Positions 1 to 13,117 of a DNA stretch of 64,000 bases are shown here, piece after piece. The notes beneath the pieces are model-generated. The model was not told the origin of the DNA. It did not search any database and saw nothing but the letters and a program-made list of their open reading frames with translations. Numbering within the stretch: position 1 is the first letter of the stretch; each line of letters starts with the position of its first letter. Source of the stretch: Cyrtodaria siliqua (lineage: Eukaryota > Mollusca > Bivalvia > Adapedonta > Hiatellidae); assembly GCA_037043455.1 (NCBI GenBank), contig JAWPHD010001336.1, forward strand, positions 62,001 to 126,000. The letters run 5' to 3'. The position numbers and the translations under genes are program-made.

Positions 1-875
1 AGTTATATAATGAAAACTTGTAGCGACTACTCCTCTGAAACTACTTGACGGATTTTCATGAAACTTCACACGAATGTTGCTCTTGATGTCTAATTGATCC
101 TAGCAAAATGTCAGGTCGGCCAGAAATTCAAGATGGCCACCATGGCTAAAAATAGATTTTCAAAATACAAGTTTGTAGCGACTACTTCTTGAAAACTATA
201 AGTGATATTGATATGGGACTTTTTCTAAAATGATCAGCATGACATGATGTTGGTCCTTGTCAAAAATCGTTTTGATTCGATGTTAAACATGGCTGCCAGT
301 GGCCATCTTTGTTTACATAGAGTTATATCATGAAAACTTGTAGCGACTACTCCTCTGAAACTACTTGATGGATTTTCATGAAACTTCACACGAATGTTGC
401 TCTTGATGTCTAATTGATCTTAGCAAAATTTCAGGTCGGCCGGAAATTCAAGATGGCCGCCATGGCTAAAAATAGATTTTTAAAATATAAGTTTGTAGCG
501 ACTACTTCTTGAAAACTATAAAAGATATTGATATGGGACTTTTTCTAAAATGATCAGTATGACATGATGGTTATCCGAGATGAACATTATTTTGATTCAA
601 TGTTAAACATGGCTGTCAGTGGCCATCTTTGTTTACATAGAGTTATATAATGAAAACTTGTAGCGACTACTCCTCTGAAACTACTTGACAGATTTTCATG
701 AAACTTCACAGGAATGTTGCTCTTGATGTCTTATTGATCCTAGCAAAATTTCAGGTCGGCCGGAAATTCAAGGTGGCCGCCACGGCTAAAAATAGATTTT
801 CAAAATACAAGTTTGTAGCGACTACTTCCTGAAATCAAAATCAATCAGTAGAGCTTCAAGGTCATTGACCTCTTG
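1..875 (+). mobile_element. Pearl-like element, family F1 (5'-truncated by window edge)
   Basis: Nearly three 320-bp monomers, each with CTTGTAGCGACTACTCC, CAAGATGGCCGCC and a TTGTTTACATAGAG join. They end in ATCAGTAGAGCTTCAAGGTC then ATTGACCTCTTG followed by TTTT. The hairpin AGGTCA/TGACCT precedes the terminal CTCTTG. Same family as 40502-42422. Confidence 0.7.
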
Positions 876-2275
876 TTTTAAATTATCACCAGTGTCACTC
901 AATATTACAATTATTATACGTGGTATCGTGTTTTATGTTCACTATAAAGTGTATCATAGGCCATCTCATATATTTTAATATGTTGTACTGAACGTTGTGT
1001 ATACCATATGATGATTTGTGACACTTTAATAAACATTTATCTTCTTCTATAAACTCCAGTTACTGATGTGGCAGCTGTACTAAACAATTAACACTGTCAT
1101 TGTATTGATTGATTTGTTATGAACAATTAATGTTACTAAAACATACATCTAATTTGGATGAGTTTAATTTGTTTTTGGATGTGTTTTCACATGATACATA
1201 ACTGATATTGGTATTAGATTCATGAATGGTTTATAATACACATTAAAGCAGTTTTAGCCTATTTTTGTTTATATTACATGTATATTGTAATCATGTGTAT
1301 TTTGTAAAATTACGAAGTTCTAGAACTGTCAATAGTACATAAACTAAATGACGCCAATACAATGACTTTCTTTCCATTATGAATGTTTAACTGTATTGTG
1401 TGTGTTTTGTAATACTATATTGTTATACACAAGACATAAGAACCCCGACAATACCTTTTCACAGGTTTCGTTTTCGTATTATGTGTCAAGGTATAAATAC
1501 TGGGGGTATCCCTACCTGTTATATCTCCACCTGTGTACATGTTGTGCAATATAATAAGGCGTATGTTGAACTATGCTACTTTTCTGTGTGATACTAATTA
1601 TATAATAACTTACTGTTAAACACATAAGCATTGAAGTAAGATTCTTAATTTCCTACCTGTAAATAGTAGCTCCAGTATCACTGAATCACTGTTGAACTGT
1701 TTACACATTGTTCGAAGAAATATCTATAGGCAGTACGTCGAAGTCCCGTGCAAACACTGATTTTCATGTAGCTTAGTTAAATGTATGTCTTATATATGCC
1801 GTAAAGAAATGAACCTACGTTGTATATTGTTATATTTTGATTTGCATGCATCTATAGATCTAAATGCATTACTTAATATTAACCATAATTCAATATTTAA
1901 TATGTTACTATTATTTGTATTATAGTCTATATGGTTAAAGGGAGGGAGACCGGCATGATATATAAATAAATATACACGTGTCTATGCATGCTCAGTTGTC
2001 TCCCCTCTGACACCGATGAACAATAGCTATCTTAACTTACATCATACCTTCTTATCTGACTGTAGATTATTTTGTGAAAACTATCTGTTCTGCTCTGCAC
2101 TATCATCATTTTCTCTCGCTGTACTACCGCCTTTATTTGTCATAACGATTACCATTTACAGTTGAACTTGCATTATATATTATATCCATTGCTGTTTTAC
2201 ACGTAAAATCTTGGAATAAAAGAATTTGAATTGAATGGTCAGTAAAGAAATTTAAATTTATCTAACTACCTACAG
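876..2275. other. Intergenic, no gene seen
   Basis: AT-rich DNA with no convincing exon, only the dispersed repeat at 1017-1165. The ORF at 1400-1591 has no recognisable features. Confidence 0.6.
1017..1165. repeat. Inverted pair member with 11740-11890
   Basis: TGATGTGGCAGCTGTACTAAAC and GTTATGAACAATTAATGTTA recur in reverse complement at about 11775-11850. This is an unnamed dispersed repeat with no ORF. Confidence 0.6.
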
Positions 2276-2667
2276 TCTCGTTAATTTATCTAACTACCTA
2301 CAGTTATCTAACTACCTACAGTTATCTTACTACCTACAGTTATCTAACTACCTACAGTTATCTAACTACCTACAGTTATCTAACTAACTACCTACAGTTA
2401 TCTAACTATCTACAGTCTCGTTAATTTATCTAACTACCTACAGTCTCGTTAATTTATCTAACTACCTACAGTCTCGTTAATTTATCTAACTACCTACAGT
2501 CTCGTTAATTTATCTAACTACCTACAGTCTCGTTAATTTATCTAACTACCTACAGTCTCGTTAACTACCTACAGTCTCGTTAACTACCTACAGTCTCGTT
2601 AATTTATCTAACTACCTACAGTCTCGTTAACTACCTACAGTTATCTAACTACCTACAGTCTCGTTAA
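2276..2667 (+). repeat. Minisatellite ATCTAACTACCTACAGT
   Basis: About 18 copies of a core CTAACTACCTACAGT, alternating between 17-bp units and 28-bp units that add CTCGTTAATTT. High identity between copies. Confidence 0.9.
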
Positions 2668-3747
2668 AAGGCAATGATTTTTGTTCCAATTGGCAAATAG
2701 GAAACCTAAACATACAAAATCTAATATGAGCTTCAGGGTTTCCCCCAGGATCATAAGGCATGTCGCATGCAACATGCCTTCCTGGAAAAGAAAGGAAAAA
2801 CAACATGCCTTCATCAGAGCAACATACCTTAAGGTTTTCTTAATTTTCATGAATAACAGATTTAAAAGAAGAAAAATAGAATTTCTATGGTGATTCTTGT
2901 TCCTTTTGCACCAAAATAATAGAAGTATGTTATTTTGCCATTAATAGGCACTATTTTTTTCAAGCCCAGTTTGGTAAATGTAATGTCAGAACAACATGCC
3001 TTCACAATTTTCTGGGGGAAACCCTGAGTGTCATGAAATCCACCATACTGCGGAATGAAGTGATAGCTGGATAATTAATGGCATGAAATGACACTTAAGG
3101 AAATTCCCTTCATTTTTTTTTTCTTCATATATTTTCCTATACATGTATAAAAGTTTTTTTGTTTTTTTTTACAGATTTGGTACATAGGTAGAACTATCTT
3201 ATCCAAAGCATATTTCAGCTTTAAAAATAATAGGTCAACAACTTGGTTTCTGAGATATTCTAATACGACCCAGTCCATTTTTGGCAATTTTTCTCTACTT
3301 TCATGACAACCTAAATTATGCACAAAAAAAGAAGAAAAAATTTAATAACGAAAATCAAATCTAATTACATTAAGTTTACCCAATCTCAATACTATTCTGT
3401 TTATATATGAAGAAAAATGCATGATTTATGCGTAACTAATGATAAATAATAATACCTTATTGCCTTGAAGATCTTCGGAAAAAATGGCAGATTTGGGAGG
3501 TAAATGAGACATTTCAACGAAGGAAGTATTTTCCATGAATAGATTTGTTTCAAATCTTCTGCAATGTTAGCAAATATCGTGTATTTCAAGCAAATAAAAA
3601 TGAAATAAAGAGCATGTCGCCATACTTATTTTTGACAAAAAAGCAATTATAACCGTACTATTTCTAAACAATCTATGGGTTTTGGAGCAAAACAATGCAG
3701 ACTTTGTCATCCATTTGGGAACAATCAATTCGAAAATGTTTGAGAAA
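2668..3747. other. Intergenic, no gene seen
   Basis: AT-rich, poly-T/poly-A tracts. The words GGTTTCCCCCAGGATCATAA (2739) and CTGGGGGAAACCCTGAGTG (3012) are near-inverses, suggesting ends of a ~290-bp decayed element carrying AACATGCCTTC repeats. Confidence 0.5.
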
Positions 3748-5860
3748 CAAAAGGCCCAAGAGGGCCTGTAGACGCTCTACTGTGTAAAGATGTCATATTT
3801 AGCCTTTTCCTATAAAAACTTTGGGTCGCCACGGTGGCCATTTTGATCATTGCAAGAAAACAAAAAACACAAACTTAATAGACGCCAACCATTGTGATAA
3901 AGTTTCAACAAAATCCTTCAAAAGGTTTCAGAGAAGATTTCATATTTAACCTTTTCCTATATATTACTATGTAAACCTTGGGTCACCATGGCAACCATTT
4001 TGATTATTCGATGATAACGAAAAACACAAATTTGATAGAGTCCAACGCAAGGAACATGTACATGATATTTCACTGGAATGGATTATGTGGTTTAGGAGGA
4101 GATGTCGTTTGAAATTTCCTTAAATTTGACTTAGTTTTAGCCATGGTGGCCATCTTGGACAATGGTGGCTGCGAAAAACACAAATCTGAAGCGCACTATC
4201 CCAAAGATCATTGTGATAAAGTTCCAACAAAATCCTTCAAGAGGTTTCAGAGAAGATGTCAATTTTAGCCTTTTCCTATATAACTCTATGTAAACTTTGA
4301 GTCGCCGTGGCGGCCATTTTAATTATTCGACGATAACGAAAAACACGAACTTGATAGAGGCCAACCCAAGGAACATGTATAGGATATTTCACTGGAATGG
4401 ATTAAGTGATTTCGTTTGAAATCTCTTAAAATTTGACCTAATTTTAGCCATGGTGGCCATTTTGGATGACTGACGGCTGCGAAAAACTTAAATCTGAGGA
4501 GGACTATCCCAAAGATCATTGTGATTAAGTTTCATCAAAATCCTTCAACCAGTTTCAGAGAAAATGTCATTTTCAACCTTTTCCTATTATAACTCTATGT
4601 AAACTTTGGGTCGCCGTGGCTGCCATTTTGATTATTCGACAATAACGAAAAACACAAACTTGATAGAGGCTAACCCAAGGAACATGTATATGATATTTCA
4701 CAAGAATGGAATAAGTGGTTTCGGAGGAGATGTCGTTTGAAATTTACTTAAATTTGACCTAGTTTTAGCTATGGCGGCTATCTTGGATGATGTTTCTGAG
4801 AAGATGTCATTTTTAACCTTTTCCTATATAACTCTATGTAAACTTTGGGTCGCCGTGGCGGCCATTTTGACTATTTGTCGATAACGAAAAACACAAACTT
4901 GATAGAGGCTAACCCAAGGAACATGTATATGATATTTCTCAAGAATGGAATAAGTGGTTTCGGAGATGTCGTTTGAAATTTCCTTAAATTTGGCCTAGTT
5001 TTAGCCATGGCGGCCATCTTGGATGACTGGCTGCCGCGAAAAACAAAAATCTGAGAGGGACTATCCCAAATATCATGGTGATTAAGTTTCATCAAAATCC
5101 TTCAAGAGGTTTCAGAGAAGATATCATTTTTAATCTTTTCCTATATAACTCTTATGTAAACTTTGGGTCGCCGTGGTGGCCATTTTGATTATCAGACGAA
5201 AACGAAAAACACAAACTTGATAGAGGCCAACCCAATTAGGAACATGTATATGATATTTCACAAGAATGGAATAAGTGGTTTTGGAGATGTCGTTTGAAAT
5301 TTCCTTAAATTTGACCTAGATTTAGCCATGGCAGCAATCTTGGATGACTGGCGGCCGCGAAAAACACAAATCTGAGAGGGACTATCCCAAATATCATTGT
5401 GATTAAATTTCATCAAAATCCTTCAAGCGGTTTCAGAGAAGATGTCATTTTTAACCTTTTCCTATATAACTATGTAAACTTTGAGTCGCCGTGGCGGTAA
5501 TTTTGATTATTCGACGATAACGAAAAACACAAACTTGATAGAGGCCAACCCAAGGAACATGTAAATGATATATCAGTAGAATGGAATAAGTGGTTTCGGA
5601 GAGATGTCGCTTGAAATTTCCTTAAATTTGACCTAGTTTTAGCCATGGTGGCCATCTTGGATGTCTGCCGGCCGCGAAAAACACAAATCTGAGAGGGACT
5701 ATCCCAAATATCATTGTGATTAAGTTTCATCAAAATCCTTCAAGCGGTTTCAGAGGAAATGTCGATTTTTATAAAATTGCTAACAGACAGACGAACGGGC
5801 AGACGGACGACGGACGAAAAGTGATCGCATAAGCCCTCCTGGCCTTTGGCCAGAAAATTC
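3748..5860 (-). mobile_element. Pearl-like element, family F2
   Basis: Read on the minus strand, its head carries GGCCAAAGGCCAGGAGGGCT and a run of GTCCGTCGTCCGTC. It then has about seven ~300-bp monomers containing CCAAGATGGCCGCCATGGC. It ends in the hairpin AGGCCCTCTTGGGCCT followed by TTTTG and TTT. ORFs inside (4319-5733) are repeat noise. Confidence 0.7.
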
Positions 5861-6404
5861 TAAGTCAAACAAAGGGCCATAATTCTGTAATAAATTAGGC
5901 AATCAATGACGGGTGATCTATAGGGACATGTCATCAGTTGTTGTGATGAAGATGAAGCACTTTATTTCAAAATCAGTAATTCATAGGCCCATGTGATCAT
6001 ACAATATATATATTTATCACATGGAACTGCTTGTATTCCGTATAATATACCCATTACGTATTTCCTTATATTAACCATGTGCAATACAATGCGACCGAAT
6101 CAGTCGGTCGGTCGTTAAAGTGCAGTGTCAGTACGTTCGTATAGTCAATGTCCCGGAACACCCGTTTAGTCCGTGGAGTCCGTGGATATCACTGAATCGG
6201 CGATCGCCAGAGGCTCGCTTAATAACAAATTTGTATGAAATGACAACTCATGTCAGATCCTCTATATACATATACATTTTAACAGACGTAGCAAGATCCG
6301 TACAAAATATCAGATGCAAAAAATAAACACAGTTATACTGTTTACTTCTTTTTAGAGAACAAAAACAGAAAACAGAATTTCCATTAAATTTTAAAATTTC
6401 ACGG

Positions 6405-6690
6405 AGAATTGAATTAAATTGGGGTTTTACGGCACACCAACACAAGAAAGGTTATATGGCGCCAAACAGGGATACCAGGCTCATCCTCCATTTACATCTA
6501 GATAAAACTATGGAGAATATTTGGGCCTAGAACCTTCTAACCTGCAGAACTGCAGAGTTGCTGCAAATTCTATTGTAGACACTCCATTTACGATGGAGCC
6601 ACGTTTTTACTTTTGTACTTGCTGTGTCCCACATTTGCATATGCGGTGTCATGAAGAACACCTCGACTGAGCATGATGAAACAAGAAATG
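6405..6690 (-). mobile_element. SINE family S1 copy
   Basis: Reverse-oriented copy with GGTTTTACGGCACACCAACA, GGTTATATGGCGCCAAACAG and CCTAGAACCTTCTAACCTGC. S1 is a ~350-bp element ending in CCCAATTCAATTC. Confidence 0.75.
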
Positions 6691-6789
6691 TCACAGTAAG
6701 TGACAAATTTATATTTAAAAATAATTTAAAAAAATAAAAAAACAATAAAAATAAAAAATAATTTTTTTAAAAAAATAATAATAAAATAT

Positions 6790-7240
6790 TTTATTTTTTT
6801 TTCGCGTCACGACGTCTTGTTGTGGTGAGCAATTGTGAGAAGTTATTTGAAAATCCGCCGATTATTGTCAGAGTTATGAAGCGGACACGATTGTACAGAC
6901 GAACGGATTTTGACCTTTGATCTCTAAGTGTGACCTTCACCTTGGAGCCACGGACCTGGATTTTGTGCACGACACGTCATCTTGTTGTGGTGAGCAATTG
7001 TGTGAAGTTATTTGAAAATCTGTCCATTATTGTCAGAGTTATGAAGCGGACACGAGTGTACAGACGAACGGATTTTGACCTGTGACCTTGACTTTGGAGC
7101 CACGGACCTGGTTTTTGTGTGCAACACGTCGTCTTGTTGTGGTGAGCAATTATGCAAAGCTATTTGAAAATCCGTCCATTATTGTCAGTGTTTGGAAGCG
7201 GACACGATTGAACACGCGAACGGACAGACATAAAAATGAC
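6790..7240 (+). repeat. Three ~140-bp tandem monomers
   Basis: Three copies of a unit with CTTGTTGTGGTGAGCAATT, TTATTGTCAGAGTTATGAAG and CGGACACGATTGTACAGACG. It ends in a CGAACGGACAGAC tract. Looks like the core of another pearl-like family whose ends I cannot define. Confidence 0.55.
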
Positions 7241-7419
7241 AAAATGAACATGAAAGGAATTTCACGGAGAAGATGACTAAACATATATAAATATATCAAT
7301 GTTATGGTTGATGTATTATACTTAATCATATCCATGTCATGAACATATAAGCACATACATATACATTTTAAACACAAATATACAAGACTATCATATGTGA
7401 AAATAAAATAATAAAATTA

Positions 7420-8015
7420 CAAAACATTACAATTGAGAAGGAGAAATTGAGACATATTTTTCGGATGTCTTTAAAAGATCGCAATCTAAAATGAAATGAA
7501 ACTTGTCTTCAAATTTGTTGCATATTATACAGATTCTATCTGCTAATGGTATACTTCTAGGTCTATGCCACCTACCAGTCGCTATAGCAAGGCCATGAGA
7601 CGAGACAATTAACCTGGTCTTCGATATTCTAAATTTGGGTATGTTTATGCACTCATTTAAACTCAAAACTAACAATTTCGTTAATAAATATTGCTCTCGA
7701 TGAACTTTCTAAATGTTCATGCCAAGACTGTATTTTATTATCATGAAATCATTGTTTAATTATACCTAAGAAAATGTCCACATCTCCGACACTCTGCTTT
7801 AGCCACACGTAGTAAAAACCCATTGACGATAATAAATCGCGAACTAGGGTACCCATCATACTTTGTGGGCAAATATCGGCATCTGTTTTTAGAACAATAT
7901 AAATAACTTTGCAATACTTGTTTTCCACTGCTGTTTAAAATATCTAACCAATATTTAATAATTCTATAAAATCTGTCATTGATACGGCTAAACTTGCCCA
8001 GAATACCATGCACAA
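7420..8015 (-). mobile_element. Decayed non-LTR retrotransposon (LINE) 3' coding fragment
   Basis: On the minus strand, pieces in shifted frames read GKFSRINDRFYRIIKYWLDI, then QSWHEHLESSSRAIF, then RISKTRLIVSSHGLAIATGR and RICIICNKFEDKFHFILDC. The last block, with its C-X2-C-X8-H-X4-C spacing, is the zinc-knuckle-like end of many invertebrate LINE reverse transcriptase ORFs. The RT core is absent and frames are broken, so it is a dead 5'-truncated copy. Clade not assigned. Confidence 0.7.
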
Positions 8016-8137
8016 AATTTTGCCTTGTACGTTTTACTTATGTGTACATGACGTTTGGGAACAATCAATTCGAAAACATTTGAGAAAAAATGAGTTAACA
8101 GGTCATTATATAATATTAGAGTGGAAAAAAAGTGAAA

Positions 8138-10900
8138 CAAGAAGCAGTCTGAGAGACAGACATATTTCCCCCATGCAGTGTTTTTGCCTATGTAGCTGTA
8201 GGACCCATGACTTATCAGATCACATATAGCAGAAAGTAAAATGAACAAAAATGTAAGTATAACACTACAAAAGGCAGTAACTCTAATTTCAATCTGATAG
8301 TTATTGTTATTGCACTCTGCACTTCCTCTTATTGCCCTTTGTGTGAAGTTTCATTCCAGTCCCATTAATTGTTTTTAATCTATGCACCCAACAATAATAA
8401 TAAGTATAAAATAACAAAGGGCAATAACTCTAATTTAGGTAAACATATAGTTATGGTTCTTGCATTCTCCACATCCTCTTATTGCTCTCTGTCATTGTGT
8501 TTCATTGCAGATCTTAAGTAGTTTTTGAGTTATGCTCCGGACAAGAATTATAAGTATAAAATTACATAGGGCAATAATTCTGAAATAAATGAAGACAGAG
8601 TTATGGTTCTTGCATTCTGCACTTACTCTCATAGCCTTCTATCATTGTATGAAATTTGATTGCAGTCCCATTAGTAATTGAGCAGGCACGAAGGGCAATA
8701 AATCTAAATTAAATGAAGACAGAGTTATGGTTATTGCGCTGTGCACATCCTCTTATTGCCCTCTATCATTGTGTGAAATTTCATTGCAGTCACATTAGTA
8801 GTTTTCGAGTTATTGGGAGGACACAAATAATGTGTAAAAGTTATACGAAGTGCTATAACTCTTATTTAATTGAAGGCAGAGGTATGGTTCTTGCATTCTG
8901 CATGACCTCTCATTGCCCTCTATCATTGTGTAAAATGTCATTGCAGTCTTATTAGTAGTTTTCGAGTTACAGAGAGGACACAAATTATAAGTATAAAATT
9001 ACAAAAGGCAATAACTCTAATTTAAATGAAGACAGAGTTATTGTTCTTGTACTCTGCACTTTCTCTCATTGCCCTATATCTTTGAGTGAAATTTCGTTGC
9101 AGTCCCTCTAGTAGTTTTTGAGTTATTGAGCAGACACAAATTATACGGTTAAATTTACAAAGGGCAATAACTCTATTTAAAAGAAGACCGAGTTATGGTT
9201 CTTGTGCTCTGCACGTCCTCTCATTGGCCTCTATCATTGTGTGAAATTTCGTTGTAGTCCCACAAGTTGTTTTCAAGTTATGGAGCAGACACGAATTATA
9301 AGTATAAAATCACAAAGGGCAATAACTCTAATTTAAATGAAAGCAGAGTTATGGTTATTGCGCTCTGCACGTCCTCTCATGGCCATCTTTGTGTGAAATT
9401 TCACTGCAGTCCAATTAGTAGTTTTCGAGTTATGGAGCGCACACAAATTATAAGTATAAAGTTACAAAGGGCAATAACTCTAATATAAATGAAGGCAGAG
9501 TTATAGTTCTTGCGCTCTGCACATCCTCTTATTGCCCAGGGTTCTCAATAGACGCGTACACACACGTTTTGATGCATGGAAATTCAATTTGACCCAATTC
9601 TGACACAGCTAATTTACCACCTGTGCGTTTTTTTGATGTGCGAGTATTTGCTTCCAAACATCATTTGACCCAATTTTGACGCAGCTAATTTACCACCTGT
9701 GCGTTTTTTTTGACGCGGGAGTATTTGCTTCCAAGCATCAATCAAATACACATGTACCTATTTAACATCACAACAATGAGCACGCGCTGCACAACAGTGA
9801 TTGACACCTTGCCTGACGACCTTGATCGCCTCTCGACCTTGATCGCCTCTCGACCAATCAAATTCGGCACAGAGGCGGAAATAACCTGTCTGTAAATGGT
9901 GTCACAGTGTAATCTAATCGCTGCTATTGTGTTAATAATTTAACGATTATCTTTGAAGTTTATGATGCTTTTTGGGGGTGGAGACTTTTACCGGCTTCTG
10001 ATTGATTAAAGGTTAATTAGACCGAACTGAGATAGAAGAAATGCTAGTGATCAAACATGTGAAAAGATAAAATCGGCAAAAATAAAATTGACTTTTTTTG
10101 TGTTTGTTTTGTTAATTTTGTTTTACGCACGTTTTTATAAAGAACAAAGAAATACAATTTTAATGAAGATAATTTAAATATTTATAAATTGGCTAAATGT
10201 ACATAAACAGAGCGTTTTTTAACCTGGGTTATTGTTCAGTCAAAATATAACCAGACATTATGCATTGTTATATTTTGTGTTTACGTACTATTTTTGTGCT
10301 ATCGAGTAACAGACTTTATTAATTTATGTATGTTCAATGCACAAATGGTGCAAAGAAGTATATTTTCGTTTATGTCATCGCAGTCTATGAAACGGTCTGT
10401 TACGGATGCACTGTCTGAGGTTGCACTGTCTGACCCCAAAGAAGAAGAAAATGTATAATAACACGAATAACTTGTAATATATAATAACACCAATAACTTA
10501 AAATATTAACAAATATGGACCCCAATTTATTAAACAGCCTTACATAACTTTGAATCTTTGACATAATGACACATTTTTGTAAAATGAAATTGTATTTTTT
10601 AAAGTTCAAATGCATATCCTTGCACACCGTTCTTGGCAATGAACTATTTACAGAATTCACTAAAATTAAAGTTATTAAAGGATGTTTTATAAAACGGCGC
10701 TTCGATTTGTTTGATTTATATTTGACTTTTGACATTTCAATTTTGACCCTTGGGATTTTTGAGTCAAGGGTGACTCTTCACTTTTAAAGTCTATTGAGAA
10801 CCCTGTTGCCTTCTATCAATGTGTGAAATTTGATTGCAGTCCCATTATTTGTTTTCGAGTTATTAAGCAGGTATGAAATGGGTTGGATGGAATAACTATA
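8138..10900 (-). mobile_element. Pearl-like element, family F5, split by transposon A
   Basis: About eight ~165-bp monomers (GGGCAATAACTC..AGACAGAGTTATGG..TCATTGCCCTCTATC) lie between 8250 and 9536 and resume at 10811 after transposon A. On the minus strand it ends GTCTGTCTCTCAGACTGCTT then CTTG followed by TTT, matching the tail at 45121. The head near 10.9 kb is unclear. Confidence 0.6.
9537..10805. mobile_element. TIR DNA transposon A, non-autonomous (1269 bp, 5-bp TSD)
   Basis: Perfect 17-bp terminal inverted repeat CAGGGTTCTCAATAGAC at 9537-9553 and its complement at 10789-10805. It is flanked by the direct repeat TTGCC at 9532-9536 and 10806-10810. A subterminal ~100-bp repeat occurs twice on the left. 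No transposase ORF. It is inserted in a monomer of a pearl-like element (8138-10900), splitting it. The 5-bp duplication and CAGGG ends suggest the hAT5-type branch of hAT; superfamily is inferred. Confidence 0.85.
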
Positions 10901-11640
10901 TCTCGCCAGGCGGCGGCTTGGGATAACAAAGGGCTATAATTCTGTAATAAATTAGACAATGATGGGTGATGTAGAGGGACATAAGGTCATCAGTTGTTAT
11001 GAGTATATTAAGTTGGGGAACAATCCATTCAGAAGTGCTTGATATGCAAGTATTAAAAAAATGTTTACGGGGCGCGATGCGACGGGATGTTACGGACAAC
11101 GCGATTTCTATCTATATAGCTTTGTGAAAGCGGGGGTATAATAACAATCCATGAAAAGTTTTAAAGTGAAAGCCATATAAGTTCATTATAAAGTGTAAAA
11201 TTATGTAAAATAAAGGGCCATAATTCTGTAATAAATTAGGCAATCAATGATGGGTGATGTAGAGGGCATAAGGCCATCAGTTGTTGTGAGTAAATGAAGT
11301 TTGGGTACAACACATTCACAAGTGTTTGAGATATTGAAGTATTGAAAATGTGTTAAAGGACGCGACGCGACGGGACAGTGGAAAATTATAAGTCAACTAA
11401 AGGGCCATAATTCTGTAATAAATTAGGCAGTCAATGCTGGGTGAAGTCGAGGGACATAAGGTCATCAGTTGATATGAGTATATGAAGTTTGGGTACAACC
11501 CATTCAGAAGTGTTTGAGATATTGAGGTATTGAAAAGTGTTATGGGATGTGACGCGACGCGACATGACATTACGGACAACATGATTCCTATATAGCCCTT
11601 ACTTCACTTTGAGAAAGAGGGGGTATAATTAATAAGTTTA
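10901..11640 (-). repeat. Tandem monomers with 'GGGGGTATAAT' end
   Basis: Three ~180-bp units with GGGCCATAATTCTGTAATAA, GGGACATAAGGTCATCAG and ATTCAGAAGTGTTTGAGATA. Each array ends GTGAAAGCGGGGGTATAATAA (11127) or GAGAAAGAGGGGGTATAATT (11612). Non-coding despite small ORFs. Confidence 0.55.
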
Positions 11641-12309
11641 AACAAGAAGATCGGTAGAATTGATTGATGATCCTTGAAGTGGACGTTTTGTGTGAATGAA
11701 GTTGTATCAGAATATCATATGAAAACACATACAAAACCAATTAAACTTGTCCTAATTAGATGTTGTTTTAGTAACATTAATTGTTCATAACAAATCAATT
11801 AATACAACGACAGTGTTAATTGTTTCGTACAGCTGCCACATCAGTAACTTGAGTTTATAGTGAACATAAAACACAATACCACATATAATAATGGTAATAC
11901 GGTCACCGGTGCTAAATTAGAATTAATAAAGTTTTAAACAAGAAGATCAGTAGAACCGATTGATGATCCCTGAAGTGAATGAAGTCATATGATAAAATGT
12001 ACATAATAATAAATGTATGTAGGTACATAATTATTAGCAATATATTATCAGGTAATGAAAATATTCAGGTTTAACCATTGTCAACATTGAAATCAATCAG
12101 CCCAAACTATATAAATTGCCACAGAACATTTTCAGATAGAAGTTGTAGTTATGTAGAGATCTGATGCTGTATACCAAGAATAGAGAAAAGTCCATTCTGA
12201 AAGTGGTTGCACTTATCTTTTCACTGATTGGAGATTATTTCATGAGAATTGAAAATATGAGACTAATACCTATATAGCCTAAAAAAACCACACTAAATAC
12301 TGAATGAAA

Positions 12310-12720
12310 CAAGAGGACTCTCTACTGGCTAACATGGCTCTTATAACATCATTGAAGCTAGTGACTGCAATTTACGTGTTTTTGAAAGTTTTGGGCAAAA
12401 TACAGCATTAACTAAATCAATGACCATAACTAAACAATCTGGTAAAGTTTGGTAAATATCAGATGAAAAATGAAGGCCCTATCGTATTAACGAGGCAAAA
12501 TATACCATAAACGAAATCAAGGGCCACAACTCCGCTGTTACTGGTGCGATCTGGCTAGTTTTCAAACTTTTCCGAGCTTTCATTGACATTAACAATCTGG
12601 TAAAGTTTGGTAAAGATCAGATGAAAAATGAAGGCCCTATCGTCTTATCGAGACAATAGTTAATGACGGATCGGACAACGACGGATCGGAAGATGGACAA
12701 CTCGCCATCTCATAAATTAA
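12310..12720 (-). mobile_element. Short pearl-like element, GACGGATCGG head
   Basis: On the minus strand it starts in a run of CCGATCCGTCGTTGTCC, has two ~200-bp imperfect monomers (CAATCTGGTAAAGTTTGGTA appears at 12438 and 12594), and ends AGTAGAGAGTCCTCTTG followed by TTT, the same terminus as other families here. Confidence 0.5.
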
Positions 12721-12915
12721 TGATTTTCTTTGTACAAATTTTAACGAAAAGACAAAAATTAAAATAAACTGGTAATATTAAACAAAAAATAAATAATTAT
12801 CAACCATTCAGAGTGGAAATATCAATATCGAGAGTTCACACGATACCGTACAGGACGAGAACTAGTGTCAGATGACTGGCTGCAATATGGTTTGCAATGT
12901 CCAGGATTACCTTAA

Positions 12916-13113
12916 CCCGCTAAGCGTGACTATAATAGCCTTTGCGTCCATTGTAAACCCATGTCAGCCTGCGAGTGCGAGTAGCTTGCAGGCTGATCAG
13001 GGTTTACAATATCCGATTGCTGATAAGTCATTTTCCCGAAAACACACCTTTGTCACAGAAATGGAATGGTCTTAATTCAAAGAAAGAACAGTCCATTATA
13101 TATATGTAGTGGG
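12916..13113. mobile_element. TTAA-flanked MITE (198 bp)
   Basis: TTAA at 12912-12915 and 13114-13117 bracket ends CCCGCTAAG and GTAGTGGG. An internal palindrome (ATTGTAAACCC ... GGGTTTACAAT, with CAGCCTGC/GCAGGCTG) can fold back. TTAA duplication is typical of piggyBac and Kolobok elements. A second copy lies at 57389-57540 in the opposite orientation. Confidence 0.7.
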
Positions 13114-13117
13114 TTAA

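Noticed and set aside
2276..2667. Possible CRISPR-like array
   Set aside because: Unit and 'spacer' are both repeats (CTAACTACCTACAGT with or without CTCGTTAATTT); no unique spacers, and the genome is eukaryotic.
4319..5733. Series of similar minus-strand ORFs (MMKLNHHDIWDSPSQIF-like)
   Set aside because: They are the same repeat monomer read several times in the F2 pearl-like element, with no conserved protein feature.
10400..10735. 111-residue minus-strand ORF as a transposase
   Set aside because: It lies in transposon A but has no DDE/D motif, zinc finger or similarity to hAT proteins; Lys/Ile/Tyr-rich as expected by chance in AT-rich DNA.
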